Shown piece by piece: positions 25,307-34,195 of a DNA stretch of 64,000 nucleotides (position 1 is the stretch's first letter; every line of letters begins with the position of its first letter). Under the pieces are notes generated by a model. It worked only from the letters and a program-made list of their open reading frames with translations. It did no database searches and had not been told where the DNA came from. The stretch is from V1-33 sp964523105 (GTDB taxonomy: Bacteria > Verrucomicrobiota > Verrucomicrobiia > Verrucomicrobiales > V1-33): assembly GCA_964523105.1 (NCBI GenBank), contig CAZFZN010000027.1:40239-104238 (forward strand), given 5' to 3'. The position numbers were made by a program, and so were the translations under genes.

Positions 25307-26043
25307 GTCGAAAGCCGCCGCGCCCGGAGCTTGCGCCAGAAATACACGTCGGCTTCGTCGGTGAATTGCGTCGCCAGCGGGCGCACTTCGCGCCACGGCT
25401 TCAGTGCGACTCCGCCGGCGAGCGTTTCGTTCAGGCTCGCCTCCGTGGTGATGGAGCGGACTTCCGAAAACTCCCCGACGAAAAACTTCCGGAACGCGGT
25501 CTGCATGGTGCGGTGCCCCTGACCGATCACGAGGTTGGCGGCAAAAACGCCGTCCCTGGCCAAACTCCGGCGCAGCGCGGCGAGCAGTTCCGGCGTGTAA
25601 ATTCCGGGCCGCGTCACGTCTTCGCTCGTCACGCCGTACACATCGTCGAAAATCACGTCGAACTTCCTCCGGTTCTTCAGCAGCCATGCATAGGCGTCGC
25701 CGGTCACGACATCTGCGCCGATGTCATCGAGATGCATGAACTCACGCGCGAGGCGGATCATTTCCCCGTCCAGTTCCACTGCGGTGATTTCCAGATCCGG
25801 CAGCAAATGCCGCAGCGTGCGCAGGCTCGTGCCGCCGCCGAGGCCCAGCATCAGCAGCGAGCGCGGCCGGCCCGGATGGGAGAGCACGCCCGCGGCGATG
25901 TTGTCCCATGCAAGGCCGGTCAGATAGTGATCCCGGTGCCACCAGGCATGAATCGCGCCGGTCACCCGGAATTCGACCTCGCGTTTATCCCCCCAGACGG
26001 AAATGGTTTGAAAGGCGGTTTGGCGGGTGGTCAGGTGGCGCAT
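25297..26043 (-). CDS. Spermidine synthase-like methyltransferase-fold protein
   Basis: 248 residues. Rossmann-like core with SLLMLGLGGGTSLRTLRHLLPDLEITAVELDGEMIRLAREFM, an acidic motif VVTGDAYAWL, and FDVIFDDVYG, as in polyamine aminopropyltransferases and their relatives. Lacks the full set of polyamine-binding signatures that would make SpeE certain, so the substrate is open. ATG at 26043 was chosen over 26079 because the conserved N-terminal beta-hairpin (TAFQTISVWGDKREVEFR) starts soon after it. Neighbours show no polyamine genes. Confidence 0.75.
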   Translation of the reverse strand: MRHLTTRQTAFQTISVWGDKREVEFRVTGAIHAWWHRDHYLTGLAWDNIAAGVLSHPGRPRSLLMLGLGGGTSLRTLRHLLPDLEITAVELDGEMIRLAREFMHLDDIGADVVTGDAYAWLLKNRRKFDVIFDDVYGVTSEDVTRPGIYTPELLAALRRSLARDGVFAANLVIGQGHRTMQTAFRKFFVGEFSEVRSITTEASLNETLAGGVALKPWREVRPLATQFTDEADVYFWRKLRARRLSTQI

Positions 26044-26104
26044 GGGAATTCGCGTCCCCTGGACGGCGTGCCGCTGCAACGCCAGGCTGAAATCACGGCT
26101 TGGC

Positions 26105-27436
26105 TCAGCCGATGGACGGCAGCCGTCCGCTGCTGTCGCCGAACCGCTCCTCTTTGACGCCCATGCGGTCGAGCATGGAAAGGTAAAGATTGCACATGGG
26201 GTCGCCGTTGACGCGCAGGTGGCGCCCGGTTTTCAGCGTGCCACCGCCTTTGCCGGCGAGGATCACGGGCAGGTCGTGATGGGAATGACGGTCCGGATCG
26301 CTGATGCCCCCGCCATAGACGACCATGCAGTTGTCGAGCAGCGATCCCGTTCCTTCTTTGATGCCCTTCAGTTTCTCGAGGAAGTAGGCGAACTGGCGCA
26401 CGTAGTATTCGTCGATCTTCTGGATCTTCTCCAGCCGGTCCGCGTTGTTCTGGTGATGCGAAATGCCGTGGTGCTGCTCGTTGACGCCGATGTCAGGAAA
26501 GGTCCGGTTGGAGCCGTCGTGCGCGAGCAGGAACGTGCTGATGCGCGTGGTGTCGGTCTGAAACGCAATCGCCATGAGATCGAACATGACGCGGATGTGC
26601 TGCTCGTAGCTGCCGGGAATGCCGTCCGGCTTGTTGTAGGCGGGCATGTTCTTCACCGCTTTGCCGGACTGCGTGAGGCGGCGCTCGATGTCGCGGATGC
26701 TGCTCATGTATTCATCGAGCTTGCGCCGGTCGGTGCTCCCGAGGTGCTTCTGCAGGGTGCGTGCGTCCTCGTTCACGAAATCGAGGATGCTCTTGTTGTA
26801 AAACTCGCGCTTCGCCCGCGCCGCCTCCTCTTCGCCGGCGAGGCCGTTGCCGAACAGCCGCTCGAACGCGAGCCGCGGATTGCGCTCCGGCGCCAGCGGC
26901 ATGTTCTCCGTTTTCCAAGCCAGATTGAACTGATAGGCGCAGCTGTAGCCGCTGTCGCAGTTGCCGGCGCCGCGCGCCTCGTCGCAGCTCAGTTCGAGTG
27001 ACGGCAGCTTCGTCAGCTGTCCCACGGCATTCGCCGCCACCTGGTCCACGGAGATGCCGGCGCGAATGTCGGCGCCCGCGGTTTTGCGCGCCTGCATTCC
27101 CGTCAGGAACGTGGCGTTGGCCCGGGCGTGGTCGCCGCCGCCGTCACCGTTGGCATTCGCCTTCTCATGCTTCAGTCCGCTGATGACCTGGAACGCGTCC
27201 CTGAGTTTCTCCAGCGGCTGCAGGGTCCGGGAAAGTTCATAACTCTCGCCGGTCTTCGCCGGGGTCCAGTGCTCCATATTCCGCCCGTTGGGACCGTAGA
27301 TGAACGCCATGCGGAGAGGAAATTTCGACTGCACCCCGGCCGCGAAGGCGCGGGGGGCGAGTGATTCCATGGCCGGCAGCGCGATCAGCGTGCCCAGTCC
27401 TCGCAGAAAACGGCGGCGGGAGGTTTCAGGATTCAT
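26105..27436 (-). CDS. DUF1552 domain protein, exported
   Basis: 443 residues. Twin-arginine leader (MNPETSRRRFLRGLGTLIALPAM) followed by the DUF1552 pattern: FPLRMAFIYGPNGRNMEHWTP, GGGDHARANATFLTGMQARKT, SVDQVAANAVG, LLAHDGSNRTFPDIGV and VVYGGGISDPDRHSHHDLPVILAG. The family is typical of Planctomycetes, Verrucomicrobia and myxobacteria and is usually next to a DUF1592 cytochrome-like partner; none is seen here. Its function is unknown. ATG at 27436 starts the leader. Divergent from the PQQ propeller gene. Confidence 0.92.
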   Translation of the reverse strand: MNPETSRRRFLRGLGTLIALPAMESLAPRAFAAGVQSKFPLRMAFIYGPNGRNMEHWTPAKTGESYELSRTLQPLEKLRDAFQVISGLKHEKANANGDGGGDHARANATFLTGMQARKTAGADIRAGISVDQVAANAVGQLTKLPSLELSCDEARGAGNCDSGYSCAYQFNLAWKTENMPLAPERNPRLAFERLFGNGLAGEEEAARAKREFYNKSILDFVNEDARTLQKHLGSTDRRKLDEYMSSIRDIERRLTQSGKAVKNMPAYNKPDGIPGSYEQHIRVMFDLMAIAFQTDTTRISTFLLAHDGSNRTFPDIGVNEQHHGISHHQNNADRLEKIQKIDEYYVRQFAYFLEKLKGIKEGTGSLLDNCMVVYGGGISDPDRHSHHDLPVILAGKGGGTLKTGRHLRVNGDPMCNLYLSMLDRMGVKEERFGDSSGRLPSIG

Positions 27437-27582
27437 GAATGACAGGATTGGAGGTAAGCGGAGAAAGTGCCAGCCTGCACACGGAAGCGCGGGCACTGGT
27501 CTTTCATACGGTCCTGACCGCTGATTTCCTGGACGGATTCGCGGTGATTGCGGTCCGGACGGGGCCCGTGCCAGGTTCGTGC

Positions 27583-28860
27583 ATGAACCGACTGTTCCCG
27601 CTCTGCGCTCTCATCCTGCTCCAATCCGCCGTCATGGCAGGAAACTGGCCCGCCTGGCGAGGACCGACCGGTGACGGCGTGACTCCGGAAACCGGTCTGC
27701 CACTCAAGTGGTCGGCCACGGAGAACGTCGCCTGGAAAATCGCCCTGCCGGCGCCCGGCAATTCCACGCCGGTCATCTGGGGCGACCGCATTTTCCTGAC
27801 CCAGGCGAACGCGGACGGAAAGCAGCGCTCCCTGCTCTGCCTCGACCGCAAAGACGGCCGTGAATTGTGGCGGCACACAGTCGGTTATGACAAAGAGGAA
27901 CTGACCCACGGCACGAATCCGCAGTGCAGCCAGTCGCCAGCCACCGACGGCGAACGCGTCGTCGCGTGTTTCGGCTCCGCGGGCGTCGTCTGCGTGGATC
28001 TTGCCGGCAAGGAACTCTGGCGGCGCGACCTCGGCGAGCAGCGCCACATCTGGGGCGGCGGGGCGTCGCCGGTTCTGTATGGCGGCCGCGTTTTCCTCAA
28101 CTTCGGCCCCGGACCTCAGCAGGCGCTCTACTGCCTCGATCTCAAGGACGGCGCAGTGCTTTGGAAACATGAGGAGCCCGGCGGCGATTCCGGCGAAACT
28201 CCCCCCGGCGGCAAACCGGTCTGGACCGGTTCGTGGAGCGATCCGTTGCCGCGGAAACTCGGGGGGCGCGAAGTGCTGTTCATGACGTGGCCGGGCCGCG
28301 TGTGCGCGCATGAATACGCCACCGGCAAAGTGATTTGGACCTGCGCGGGATTGAACCCGCTCGTCTATACCTCGCCCGTTTTCAGCGACGGCCTCGTCGT
28401 CGGCATGGGCGGTTACAATGGCAGCGCGCTCGCCGTTCCCGCCGACGGCGACGGCGACGTCACCGGCCATCGGCTTTGGCTCGCGGAAAAAACCCGTCAG
28501 CGCATCGGCTCGCCCGTGGTGCACGACGGCCACCTCTACATCCTGACCGATCCCGGCATCGCCGAATGCCGCAGCCTCAAGGACGGCAAAATCGTCTGGG
28601 AGGAACGCCTCAAAGGCCCCGGCCCCACCGGACAAAACTGGTCCTCTCTCGTCCTCTCCGGCGACCGGCTCTACGGAGTGAACCAGGGCGGCGATGCGTT
28701 CGTCCTCCGCGCCGCGCCAAAATTCGAACTGCTCGCCACCAACCCTCTCGGCGAAAAAGTCATCGCCTCCATCGCCGTGTCCGACGGACAATTGTTCATC
28801 CGCTCCCACCGGCACCTGTGGTGCATTGGGAAAAGAAGCCCAGAACCGGAAAATCCCTGA
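27583..28860 (+). CDS. Exported PQQ-like beta-propeller protein
   Basis: 425 residues with a signal peptide (MNRLFPLCALILLQSAVMAG). Repeated propeller blades follow: GNWPAWRGPTGDGVT, NSTPVIWGDRIFLTQ, LLCLDRKDGRELW, YCLDLKDGAVLWKHE, YTSPVFSDGLVVGMGG and ECRSLKDGKIVWEERL. These are PQQ repeat-like and outer-membrane BamB-like. No catalytic residues of PQQ dehydrogenases are seen. Very common in planctomycetes and verrucomicrobia, with unknown role. ATG at 27583 precedes the signal peptide. Confidence 0.88.
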   Translation: MNRLFPLCALILLQSAVMAGNWPAWRGPTGDGVTPETGLPLKWSATENVAWKIALPAPGNSTPVIWGDRIFLTQANADGKQRSLLCLDRKDGRELWRHTVGYDKEELTHGTNPQCSQSPATDGERVVACFGSAGVVCVDLAGKELWRRDLGEQRHIWGGGASPVLYGGRVFLNFGPGPQQALYCLDLKDGAVLWKHEEPGGDSGETPPGGKPVWTGSWSDPLPRKLGGREVLFMTWPGRVCAHEYATGKVIWTCAGLNPLVYTSPVFSDGLVVGMGGYNGSALAVPADGDGDVTGHRLWLAEKTRQRIGSPVVHDGHLYILTDPGIAECRSLKDGKIVWEERLKGPGPTGQNWSSLVLSGDRLYGVNQGGDAFVLRAAPKFELLATNPLGEKVIASIAVSDGQLFIRSHRHLWCIGKRSPEPENP

Positions 28861-28973
28861 AATTCCCGCCCAAAAACCACTTGCGGCCCGAAAACGCCTG
28901 TGGCAGGAAGCCGGCCCTTCCCGCCTCCCGGTTCTTCCGTGGCGGGATGTTCATTTTCAGACACCAGGCAATT

Positions 28974-29288
28974 ATGGCTTTCGCAATCATCAAAACCGGC
29001 GGCAAACAATACCGCGTCAGCAAGGGCGACAAAATCGAAGTCGAGAAACTCGACGGCGAAGTCGGCGCCAACGTCACGCTCGGCGATGTGCTCTTTTACG
29101 GCACCGACAGTGAAAACCGCATCGGCGATCCGAACCTCGAAGGCGCCACCGTCAGCGCGAAGATTCTCGACCAGTTCCGCGCCGCCAAGGTGACCAATTT
29201 CAAATATAAGCGCCGCAAGGGCTATCACCGCACCAAGGGCCACCGCCGCATGATGACGCGGCTGGAGATCGAAGCGATCAACGTCTAA
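28974..29288 (+). CDS. rplU: 50S ribosomal protein L21
   Basis: 104 residues with the complete family pattern: MAFAIIKTGGKQYRVSKGDKI, EVEKLDGEVGANVTLGDVL and VTNFKYKRRKGYHRTKGHRRMMTRLEI. Binds 23S rRNA in the large subunit. Forms an operon with rpmA, 16 bp apart; obg, which often follows, is absent here. The 113 bp upstream contain no gene. Confidence 0.98.
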   Translation: MAFAIIKTGGKQYRVSKGDKIEVEKLDGEVGANVTLGDVLFYGTDSENRIGDPNLEGATVSAKILDQFRAAKVTNFKYKRRKGYHRTKGHRRMMTRLEIEAINV

Positions 29289-29304
29289 CCCCCCCTCCCC
29301 GACC

Positions 29305-29562
29305 ATGGCACACAAGAAAGGACAAGGTTCCGTCAAGAACGGCCGCGACAGCCAAAGCAAGCGTCTCGGCGTCAAGAAATTCGGCGGCGAGCAGGTCATC
29401 GCCGGCAACATCATCATCCGCCAGCGCGGCACCAAATGGGTGCCCGGCCTCAATGTCGGCATCGGCCGCGATCACACCATCTTCGCCGTCGCCGACGGCA
29501 AGGTGCGCTTCGACCAGGGCGGACGCCGCGTCAATGTGGACGAGGCCGCGCTGAGTTCATAA
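29305..29562 (+). CDS. rpmA: 50S ribosomal protein L27
   Basis: 85 residues: MAHKKGQGSVKNGRDSQSKRLGVKKFGGEQVIAGNIIIRQRG is the canonical N-terminus that reaches the peptidyl transferase centre. No N-terminal extension of the kind that needs processing in some Firmicutes. An intrinsic terminator follows about 50 bp downstream. Confidence 0.98.
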   Translation: MAHKKGQGSVKNGRDSQSKRLGVKKFGGEQVIAGNIIIRQRGTKWVPGLNVGIGRDHTIFAVADGKVRFDQGGRRVNVDEAALSS

Positions 29563-29614
29563 CTTTTGCCGCACCTGCGGCACACCACTGTCATTTCATT
29601 GGTTTGGAGTGATT

Positions 29615-29657
29615 GAAAACAGGCGGTTCTGTGAGTGCAGGCCGCCTGTTTTCTCTG
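29615..29657 (+). terminator. Intrinsic terminator of rplU-rpmA
   Basis: GAAAACAGGCGG and CCGCCTGTTTTC pair perfectly over 12 bp with a 15-nt loop. The 3' arm ends in TTTTCTCT. Placed 52 bp after the rpmA stop; it may also serve the convergent mscL gene, because the 5' arm begins with AAAA. Confidence 0.85.
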
Positions 29658-29749
29658 TACGGGCGAACGTCCCGCGGCCCGAAGATCGAGCGGTGCGGGA
29701 GCAATCCGGATGCCTGACTCCACCGGCGGGAACCGGCCTGCGCCGGGGC

Positions 29750-30112
29750 TTACTTCTTCAGCGCGTCGCGGATTTCGGTAAGCAGTTTCACCTCATCCGA
29801 AGGTCCCGCGGGCGGCGGCGCTTCCGGCTTGTTCATGCGGGACATCAGCAGGTTCGTCGGCTTCACGATCACGAAGAAGATCACCGCCGCGGTGATGAGG
29901 AAGGAGATGATGGCATTGAGGACGGCGCCGACGTCGAATGCCCAGAGTGTCAGTGAGACATTTGGATCACCGCCCAGCAGGTTGAGCAGTGGTTTGACGA
30001 TGCCCGCGGTGAACGCGTCCACGATTTTAGTGAAGGCCGCTCCGATGATCACACCGGTGGCGAGGTCCACCACGTTTCCTTTGAGAATGAACTTTTTGAA
30101 TTCTTCCAGCAT
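29750..30112 (-). CDS. mscL: Large-conductance mechanosensitive channel
   Basis: 120 residues, slightly shorter than the 136 of E. coli. N-terminal MLEEFKKFILKGNVVDLATGVIIGAAFTKIVDAF is the pore-lining first helix region, the second membrane helix is AIISFLITAAVIFFVIVKPTNLL, and the cytoplasmic helical bundle is PSDEVKLLTEIRDALKK. Pentameric inner-membrane safety valve under hypo-osmotic shock. Monocistronic by position. Confidence 0.97.
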   Translation of the reverse strand: MLEEFKKFILKGNVVDLATGVIIGAAFTKIVDAFTAGIVKPLLNLLGGDPNVSLTLWAFDVGAVLNAIISFLITAAVIFFVIVKPTNLLMSRMNKPEAPPPAGPSDEVKLLTEIRDALKK

Positions 30113-30239
30113 ATGTCAGGGTTGGTATAGGTTGAACCGGCCCGCGCGGCATGCCCGGGCCGGGAGATGATGCTGACGCGGCGGCCGCGGGAGGGCAATC
30201 CGTTTCAAATCCAAACCCGCCGGCGGCGCAGCGCCTGAC

Positions 30240-30896
30240 TCAGGACCGCACTTTCCGGATCGCGCGGAGGCTCCTGCATTGCGAGGACTCCTCAGTGCCG
30301 TTGAACTGGCGGAAGATTCCCTCCAGCGCCGCGAGGCCGAAGCTGATTTTCTTGAAGAACGACGGATTGTGCGGCACGAGAATGAAGCGCGAATGTTGCG
30401 ACCAGAGCCGGCGCAGTTTCCGGTCGAGGCCCACCGCCTCATCCAGTGATTCGTTGCGCATGGGGTTGCCGCCTTCGATGGAGGCTCCGCCCACGGCGGC
30501 GGTTTCAAAGAAAATGACGGCGTCATAGCGGTCCAGTTCCGTCTTCAGCGTGGTGCCGACAGTCCTGAAATATTCCCCCTCCCGTCCCGGCCAGTAGGCG
30601 GCGCCATCCACGGTACCGCGGTCGCACAACAGGGTGCGCCCGGGATAAAGGCTCGCCTGCACGTCCTCCAGTTTGCGCTGCACCTGATAGATCGCAGTCT
30701 GGGCAATGCGGCGCGGCCCCGACTCCGTGGAGCGCGGAAAGCCGCCCTGGAACAGGATCGTCGCCGCCTCCGGCACGATCACCACCCGGTCGCCGATCTC
30801 GCGGCGGAACAGGTCGGCGGCCGTAGTCTTGCCGCCGCCGGGTCCGCCGGTAAGCACGATGCGGCGACAGTGAGCAGGGGATGGTTTCGATTTCAT
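30240..30896 (-). CDS. AAA_28/Ttd14-like P-loop NTPase
   Basis: 218 residues. Walker A is TGGPGGGKTT near residue 16, followed by IVPEAATILFQGGFPR and LLCDRGTVDGAAYWPG (Walker B-like), then VIFFETAAVGG. The order and motifs match the AAA_28 family, related to NadR/deoxynucleoside-kinase-like P-loop enzymes. Function in bacteria is not established. Stands alone on the minus strand between mscL and the PagL-like gene. Confidence 0.8.
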   Translation of the reverse strand: MKSKPSPAHCRRIVLTGGPGGGKTTAADLFRREIGDRVVIVPEAATILFQGGFPRSTESGPRRIAQTAIYQVQRKLEDVQASLYPGRTLLCDRGTVDGAAYWPGREGEYFRTVGTTLKTELDRYDAVIFFETAAVGGASIEGGNPMRNESLDEAVGLDRKLRRLWSQHSRFILVPHNPSFFKKISFGLAALEGIFRQFNGTEESSQCRSLRAIRKVRS

Positions 30897-31041
30897 GTTC
30901 GGAAACTGATTCCGGATTCTGTAGCCGCGGCCACTTCGAATTCACAACGGCACAAACGCAAACCGTCGCCCGGGAGTGAGCCGCCGGGGGTGCCGCTGGA
31001 ACATGAACTCCGGTTTCCGTCCCGCCCGGTCGCACGGCGGT

Positions 31042-31713
31042 TTAAAAGGCACAGCCGAAGCCCAGCCCGCCGCCGAGCGAATTCAGGCCGGTATTTCTGT
31101 CGCGGGTGTCGGCATTGGAGAGATGCCGGCAGTTCACTTCGAGAAATGCATGCCAGCTTTCACTGAGCTGGAAGCGCACTCCGGCGCCGACCAGCAGGCT
31201 GATTTCCGTGGCCCGTCCGATGAGTGTTTGCGAGAGATCCCGATAAACATCGTTGGCCACCAGCCCGGCCCCGGCCTGCAAATACCACGCGACGCGCTCG
31301 TCCTGACCGATGAAATTCCGGCGAATGAGGATATTGCCGCCGGCGAGCCAGTCGCCGGCCCCGTCCGTGACGCCGGCGTAGAGCGCTTCCAGAACCAGCT
31401 CCGTGTTGTGGCGCCAGATTCCATTGCCCCGGGGATCGGAAAGCATCCTCCCGACTCGAAGCGCCCCCATGGTGTAATCAATGTCAGGCACGCCCCCGTT
31501 GAGGCTGAACGACCAGTAGGCGTGCGCCATGGCGGACAGATCGATTCTTCCCCGCTGAAAAACCGAGGGAGGAGGCGACGGATCCTGCTCGTAGCGCAGT
31601 ACCGTTTGCGGCTCCCCGGCAGCGAGCGGTGATTGGGTCCGGGTGAAGAGGATCGTCAGGAGGGCAAAGTGAGGAACTTTCACGGGATTGGTCGGTGTCC
31701 GGGAGGGACACAT
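31042..31713 (-). CDS. Acyloxyacyl hydrolase / lipid A 3-O-deacylase (PagL-like)
   Basis: 223 residues with an N-terminal hydrophobic leader. Alternating beta-strands suggest an eight-stranded outer-membrane barrel. Near the C-terminus, CRHLSNADTRDRNTGLNSLGGGLGF carries the PagL-type HxSN motif (catalytic His and Ser) and the NxGLNS tail. PagL removes the 3-linked acyl chain of lipid A, so it implies a Gram-negative outer membrane. The exact start is uncertain because the leader is preceded by a polar stretch. Confidence 0.8.
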   Translation of the reverse strand: MCPSRTPTNPVKVPHFALLTILFTRTQSPLAAGEPQTVLRYEQDPSPPPSVFQRGRIDLSAMAHAYWSFSLNGGVPDIDYTMGALRVGRMLSDPRGNGIWRHNTELVLEALYAGVTDGAGDWLAGGNILIRRNFIGQDERVAWYLQAGAGLVANDVYRDLSQTLIGRATEISLLVGAGVRFQLSESWHAFLEVNCRHLSNADTRDRNTGLNSLGGGLGFGCAF

Positions 31714-31820
31714 GGGTCACCCTCGCAACGGTTTGAAGTGAATTGCACAATTCGTAAGCCTGGACAAGGGGCCATCCCATAGTTGCCCCGGAAAGGAATC
31801 GGCAGTGCCGGGCTCCGCGT

Positions 31821-32498
31821 TCATTCCGCGCCCGTATTCGCGCTGGCCCCGTCATTGGCTGTCGGAGCTTGAGTTTGCCTGGCATTTTGCGGGCCGGCTA
31901 ACAGGCCGCATTGGTCGAGGAATTGCTCCAGTTCGTGATGGCGGGATCGGTCGTATTGGAGTGAATGGAATCCGAATCCGCGGCCGGTCTCGATGTTGGC
32001 GGGGAGATCGTCCACGTAGGCGATTTCCTGTCCGCGCAGGCCGAGGGTGGTCAGGGCGGCTTGATACATGCCAGGCTCCGGCTTCATCGCGCCGAGGCGC
32101 CAGGAGTAGAATCCGCCGGTGAAAACGGAGAACTGAGGGAAGTGCCGGAAGATGTGGGCTTCGTGGATTTCGCTGGTATTGGAGAACAGATACACCGGCA
32201 CGCGGCGGCGCACTCTTTCCACCAGTTCCCAGACCGGCGCGATGGGCTGGAAGATGCCGGTGAAGGACTCGTGGAACTCCTCCGGCGTCACGCCGCCTCC
32301 GAGAAACTCCACCGCGCTGGCGATGAAGTCCTCCGATGTCAGGCGCCCCGATTCCAGATCGCCTGACATTCCGGAGAGATGCCCGTGGACCTCCGCAAAG
32401 GATCGCGGCGTCTTCGCGGCGAGAGACGGAAAGGTGCGCGCATAATCAAAGCTCAGCAGCACGTTGCCGATATCGAAGAGGATGGCTTTGGGAGGCAT
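31821..32498 (-). CDS. HAD superfamily hydrolase (YihX-like)
   Basis: 225 residues. Motif I is ILFDIGNVLLSFD (nucleophile Asp), motif II is VYLFSNTSE, motif III lysine is in GAMKPEPGMY, and motif IV is IAYVDDLPANIETG. This matches the YihX-like sugar-phosphatase/epoxide-hydrolase-type subfamily with a helical cap. The last 25 residues are low-complexity (QNARQTQAPTANDG...). Substrate unknown. Lies downstream of the tuf terminator, so it probably has its own promoter. Confidence 0.88.
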   Translation of the reverse strand: MPPKAILFDIGNVLLSFDYARTFPSLAAKTPRSFAEVHGHLSGMSGDLESGRLTSEDFIASAVEFLGGGVTPEEFHESFTGIFQPIAPVWELVERVRRRVPVYLFSNTSEIHEAHIFRHFPQFSVFTGGFYSWRLGAMKPEPGMYQAALTTLGLRGQEIAYVDDLPANIETGRGFGFHSLQYDRSRHHELEQFLDQCGLLAGPQNARQTQAPTANDGASANTGAE

Positions 32499-32514
32499 GG
32501 CGAAAGGCGGTCAC

Positions 32515-32548
32515 AAAAAAGGCAGGGAGGCGTCGCCGCCTCCCTGCC
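32515..32548 (-). terminator. Intrinsic terminator of tuf
   Basis: On the minus strand, a perfect 12-bp stem GGCAGGGAGGCG/CGCCTCCCTGCC with a 4-nt loop is followed by six Ts (A tract at 32515-32520 on the plus strand). It lies 30 bp after the tuf stop codon and before the HAD gene. Confidence 0.93.
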
Positions 32549-32577
32549 CTGTTCACTGAATGTTGTGCGGACTTCGA

Positions 32578-33762
32578 TTACTCGATGATCTCGCTGACGC
32601 GGCCGGCGCCGACTGTGCGGCCGCCTTCGCGGATGGCGAAGCGCATCGTCTTCTCCAGGGCGATGGGGGTGATGAGTTCGACTTCCATCTGGATGTTGTC
32701 GCCGGGCATGACCATTTCCACGCCTTCCGGGAGCTTGATGCTGCCGGTCACGTCCGTGGTGCGGACGTAGAACTGCGGGCGGTAGTTGTTGAAGAACGGG
32801 GTGTGGCGGCCGCCCTCTTCCTTGGAGAGGACATAGACCTCAGCCTTGAACTTCTTGTGGGGCTTGACGCTGCCGGGCTTGGCCAGCACCTGGCCGCGCT
32901 CCACGTCGTCCTTCTTCACACCGCGGAGGAGGAGACCGCAGTTGTCGCCCGCACGGCCTTCGTCGAGCAGCTTGCGGAACATTTCGATATCGGTCACGGT
33001 CGTCTTCACGGTGTCCTTGAAGCCGACGATTTCGATTTCCTCCATCTTCTTGATGATGCCGCGCTCGACCCGGCCGGTGACGACGGTTCCGCGACCTTCG
33101 ATCGCGAACACGTCTTCCACGGGCATGAGGAAGGGCTGATCGATCGGACGCTCGGGCAGCGGGATGTAGCTGTCCACGGAATCCATCAGTTTCAGAATGT
33201 TAGCCTTGTGGGTGGCGTCGCCTTCGAGGGCCTTGAGCGCGGAACCCTTGGTGATGGGGATTTCGTCGCCGGGGAATTCGTAGCTGCTGAGCAGGTCGCG
33301 GATTTCCATTTCCACGAGGTCGAGCAGTTCCTGGTCGTCCACCATGTCCACTTTGTTCATGAACACGACGAGCGCCGGCACGCCGACCTGACGGGCGAGC
33401 AGAATGTGCTCGCGCGTCTGGGGCATCGGGCCGTCCGCGGCGGAAACGACGAGAATGGCTCCGTCCATCTGGGCGGCGCCGGTGATCATGTTCTTCACAT
33501 AGTCGGCGTGGCCGGGGCAGTCCACGTGAGCGTAGTGACGGTTGTCGGTTTCGTATTCGACGTGAGCGGTGTTGATGGTAATGCCGCGGGCCTTCTCCTC
33601 GGGGGCGGCGTCGATTTCGTCATACTTCTTTGCCTGAGCGTAACCCTTTTCGGCGAGCGTGGCCGTGATGGCGGCGGTGAGAGTGGTCTTGCCGTGGTCC
33701 ACGTGGCCGATGGTGCCGACGTTGACGTGGGGTTTGGTGCGCTGGAATGTGTCCTTGGCCAT
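32578..33762 (-). CDS. tuf: Translation elongation factor Tu
   Basis: 394 residues, standard length. G1 GHVDHGKTTL, G3 DCPGHADYVKNM, G4 NKVDMVDD and the SALKALEGD segment are intact, with domains II and III following (GRGTVVTGRVERG, FKAEVYVLSKEEGGRHTPF). Delivers aminoacyl-tRNA to the ribosome. ATG at 33762 (MAKDTFQRTKPHVNVG) is certain by conservation. A tRNA-Thr gene lies 51 bp upstream on the same strand, as in the classical tRNA-tufB arrangement, but secE, nusG and rplK do not follow; an intrinsic terminator does. Confidence 0.99.
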   Translation of the reverse strand: MAKDTFQRTKPHVNVGTIGHVDHGKTTLTAAITATLAEKGYAQAKKYDEIDAAPEEKARGITINTAHVEYETDNRHYAHVDCPGHADYVKNMITGAAQMDGAILVVSAADGPMPQTREHILLARQVGVPALVVFMNKVDMVDDQELLDLVEMEIRDLLSSYEFPGDEIPITKGSALKALEGDATHKANILKLMDSVDSYIPLPERPIDQPFLMPVEDVFAIEGRGTVVTGRVERGIIKKMEEIEIVGFKDTVKTTVTDIEMFRKLLDEGRAGDNCGLLLRGVKKDDVERGQVLAKPGSVKPHKKFKAEVYVLSKEEGGRHTPFFNNYRPQFYVRTTDVTGSIKLPEGVEMVMPGDNIQMEVELITPIALEKTMRFAIREGGRTVGAGRVSEIIE

Positions 33763-33813
33763 GATGTGCTGTTGGTTTGTTTGGGGTGATGTAGGTTTAA
33801 GAGAAGGGACTGA

Positions 33814-33888
<75 letters not shown>

Positions 33889-33973
33889 ACGCTGTCTGTT
33901 GGAGGCGGAGATAAAAACACCGTTTCACACGAAGAAAGGGGAATTCCCCCGATCTTCCATGAAACGGCTGGTT

Positions 33974-34195
33974 TCATTTCCGTCCTCCCGGAAAAACGAT
34001 TCCGGCACCGCCGTCCGTCGTCCCCGCTTCATGGTGTAGTTTCAGGAAGTGAGGCTCCGTCCGATGGTGCCAGTGATGATCGTCTGTCCGCAGAGCGCCG
34101 CCGATACTGGCCCCGGCCCCTGGAGTGTCAACGGGATTTTCGGCCGTGACGGCCCTGAAAACGGCCCGGGCGAAATCCGCTTCCCCGGCTTTCAC
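33974..34195 (-). CDS. Possible small His-rich ORF coupled to bioD (uncertain)
   Basis: 73 codons starting with a GTG that overlaps the bioD stop as GTGA, the arrangement used by several real gene pairs in this window. The peptide is balanced in composition and contains a His cluster (DDHHWHHRTEPHFLKLHHEAG) and a Gly-rich end (GTTDGGAGIVFPGGRK). Third-position GC is lower than in neighbouring genes and I recognise no family, so it may be a decayed remnant or chance. The remainder of the 303-bp stretch between tRNA-Thr and bioD holds only a GGGGAATTCCCC palindrome near 33940-33952. Confidence 0.25.
   Translation of the reverse strand: MKAGEADFARAVFRAVTAENPVDTPGAGASIGGALRTDDHHWHHRTEPHFLKLHHEAGTTDGGAGIVFPGGRK

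Noticed and set aside
33937..33958. GGGGAATTCCCC palindrome between bioD and tRNA-Thr as a terminator
   Set aside because: Short stem with AATT loop and only a weak T run; not convincing enough to annotate separately.
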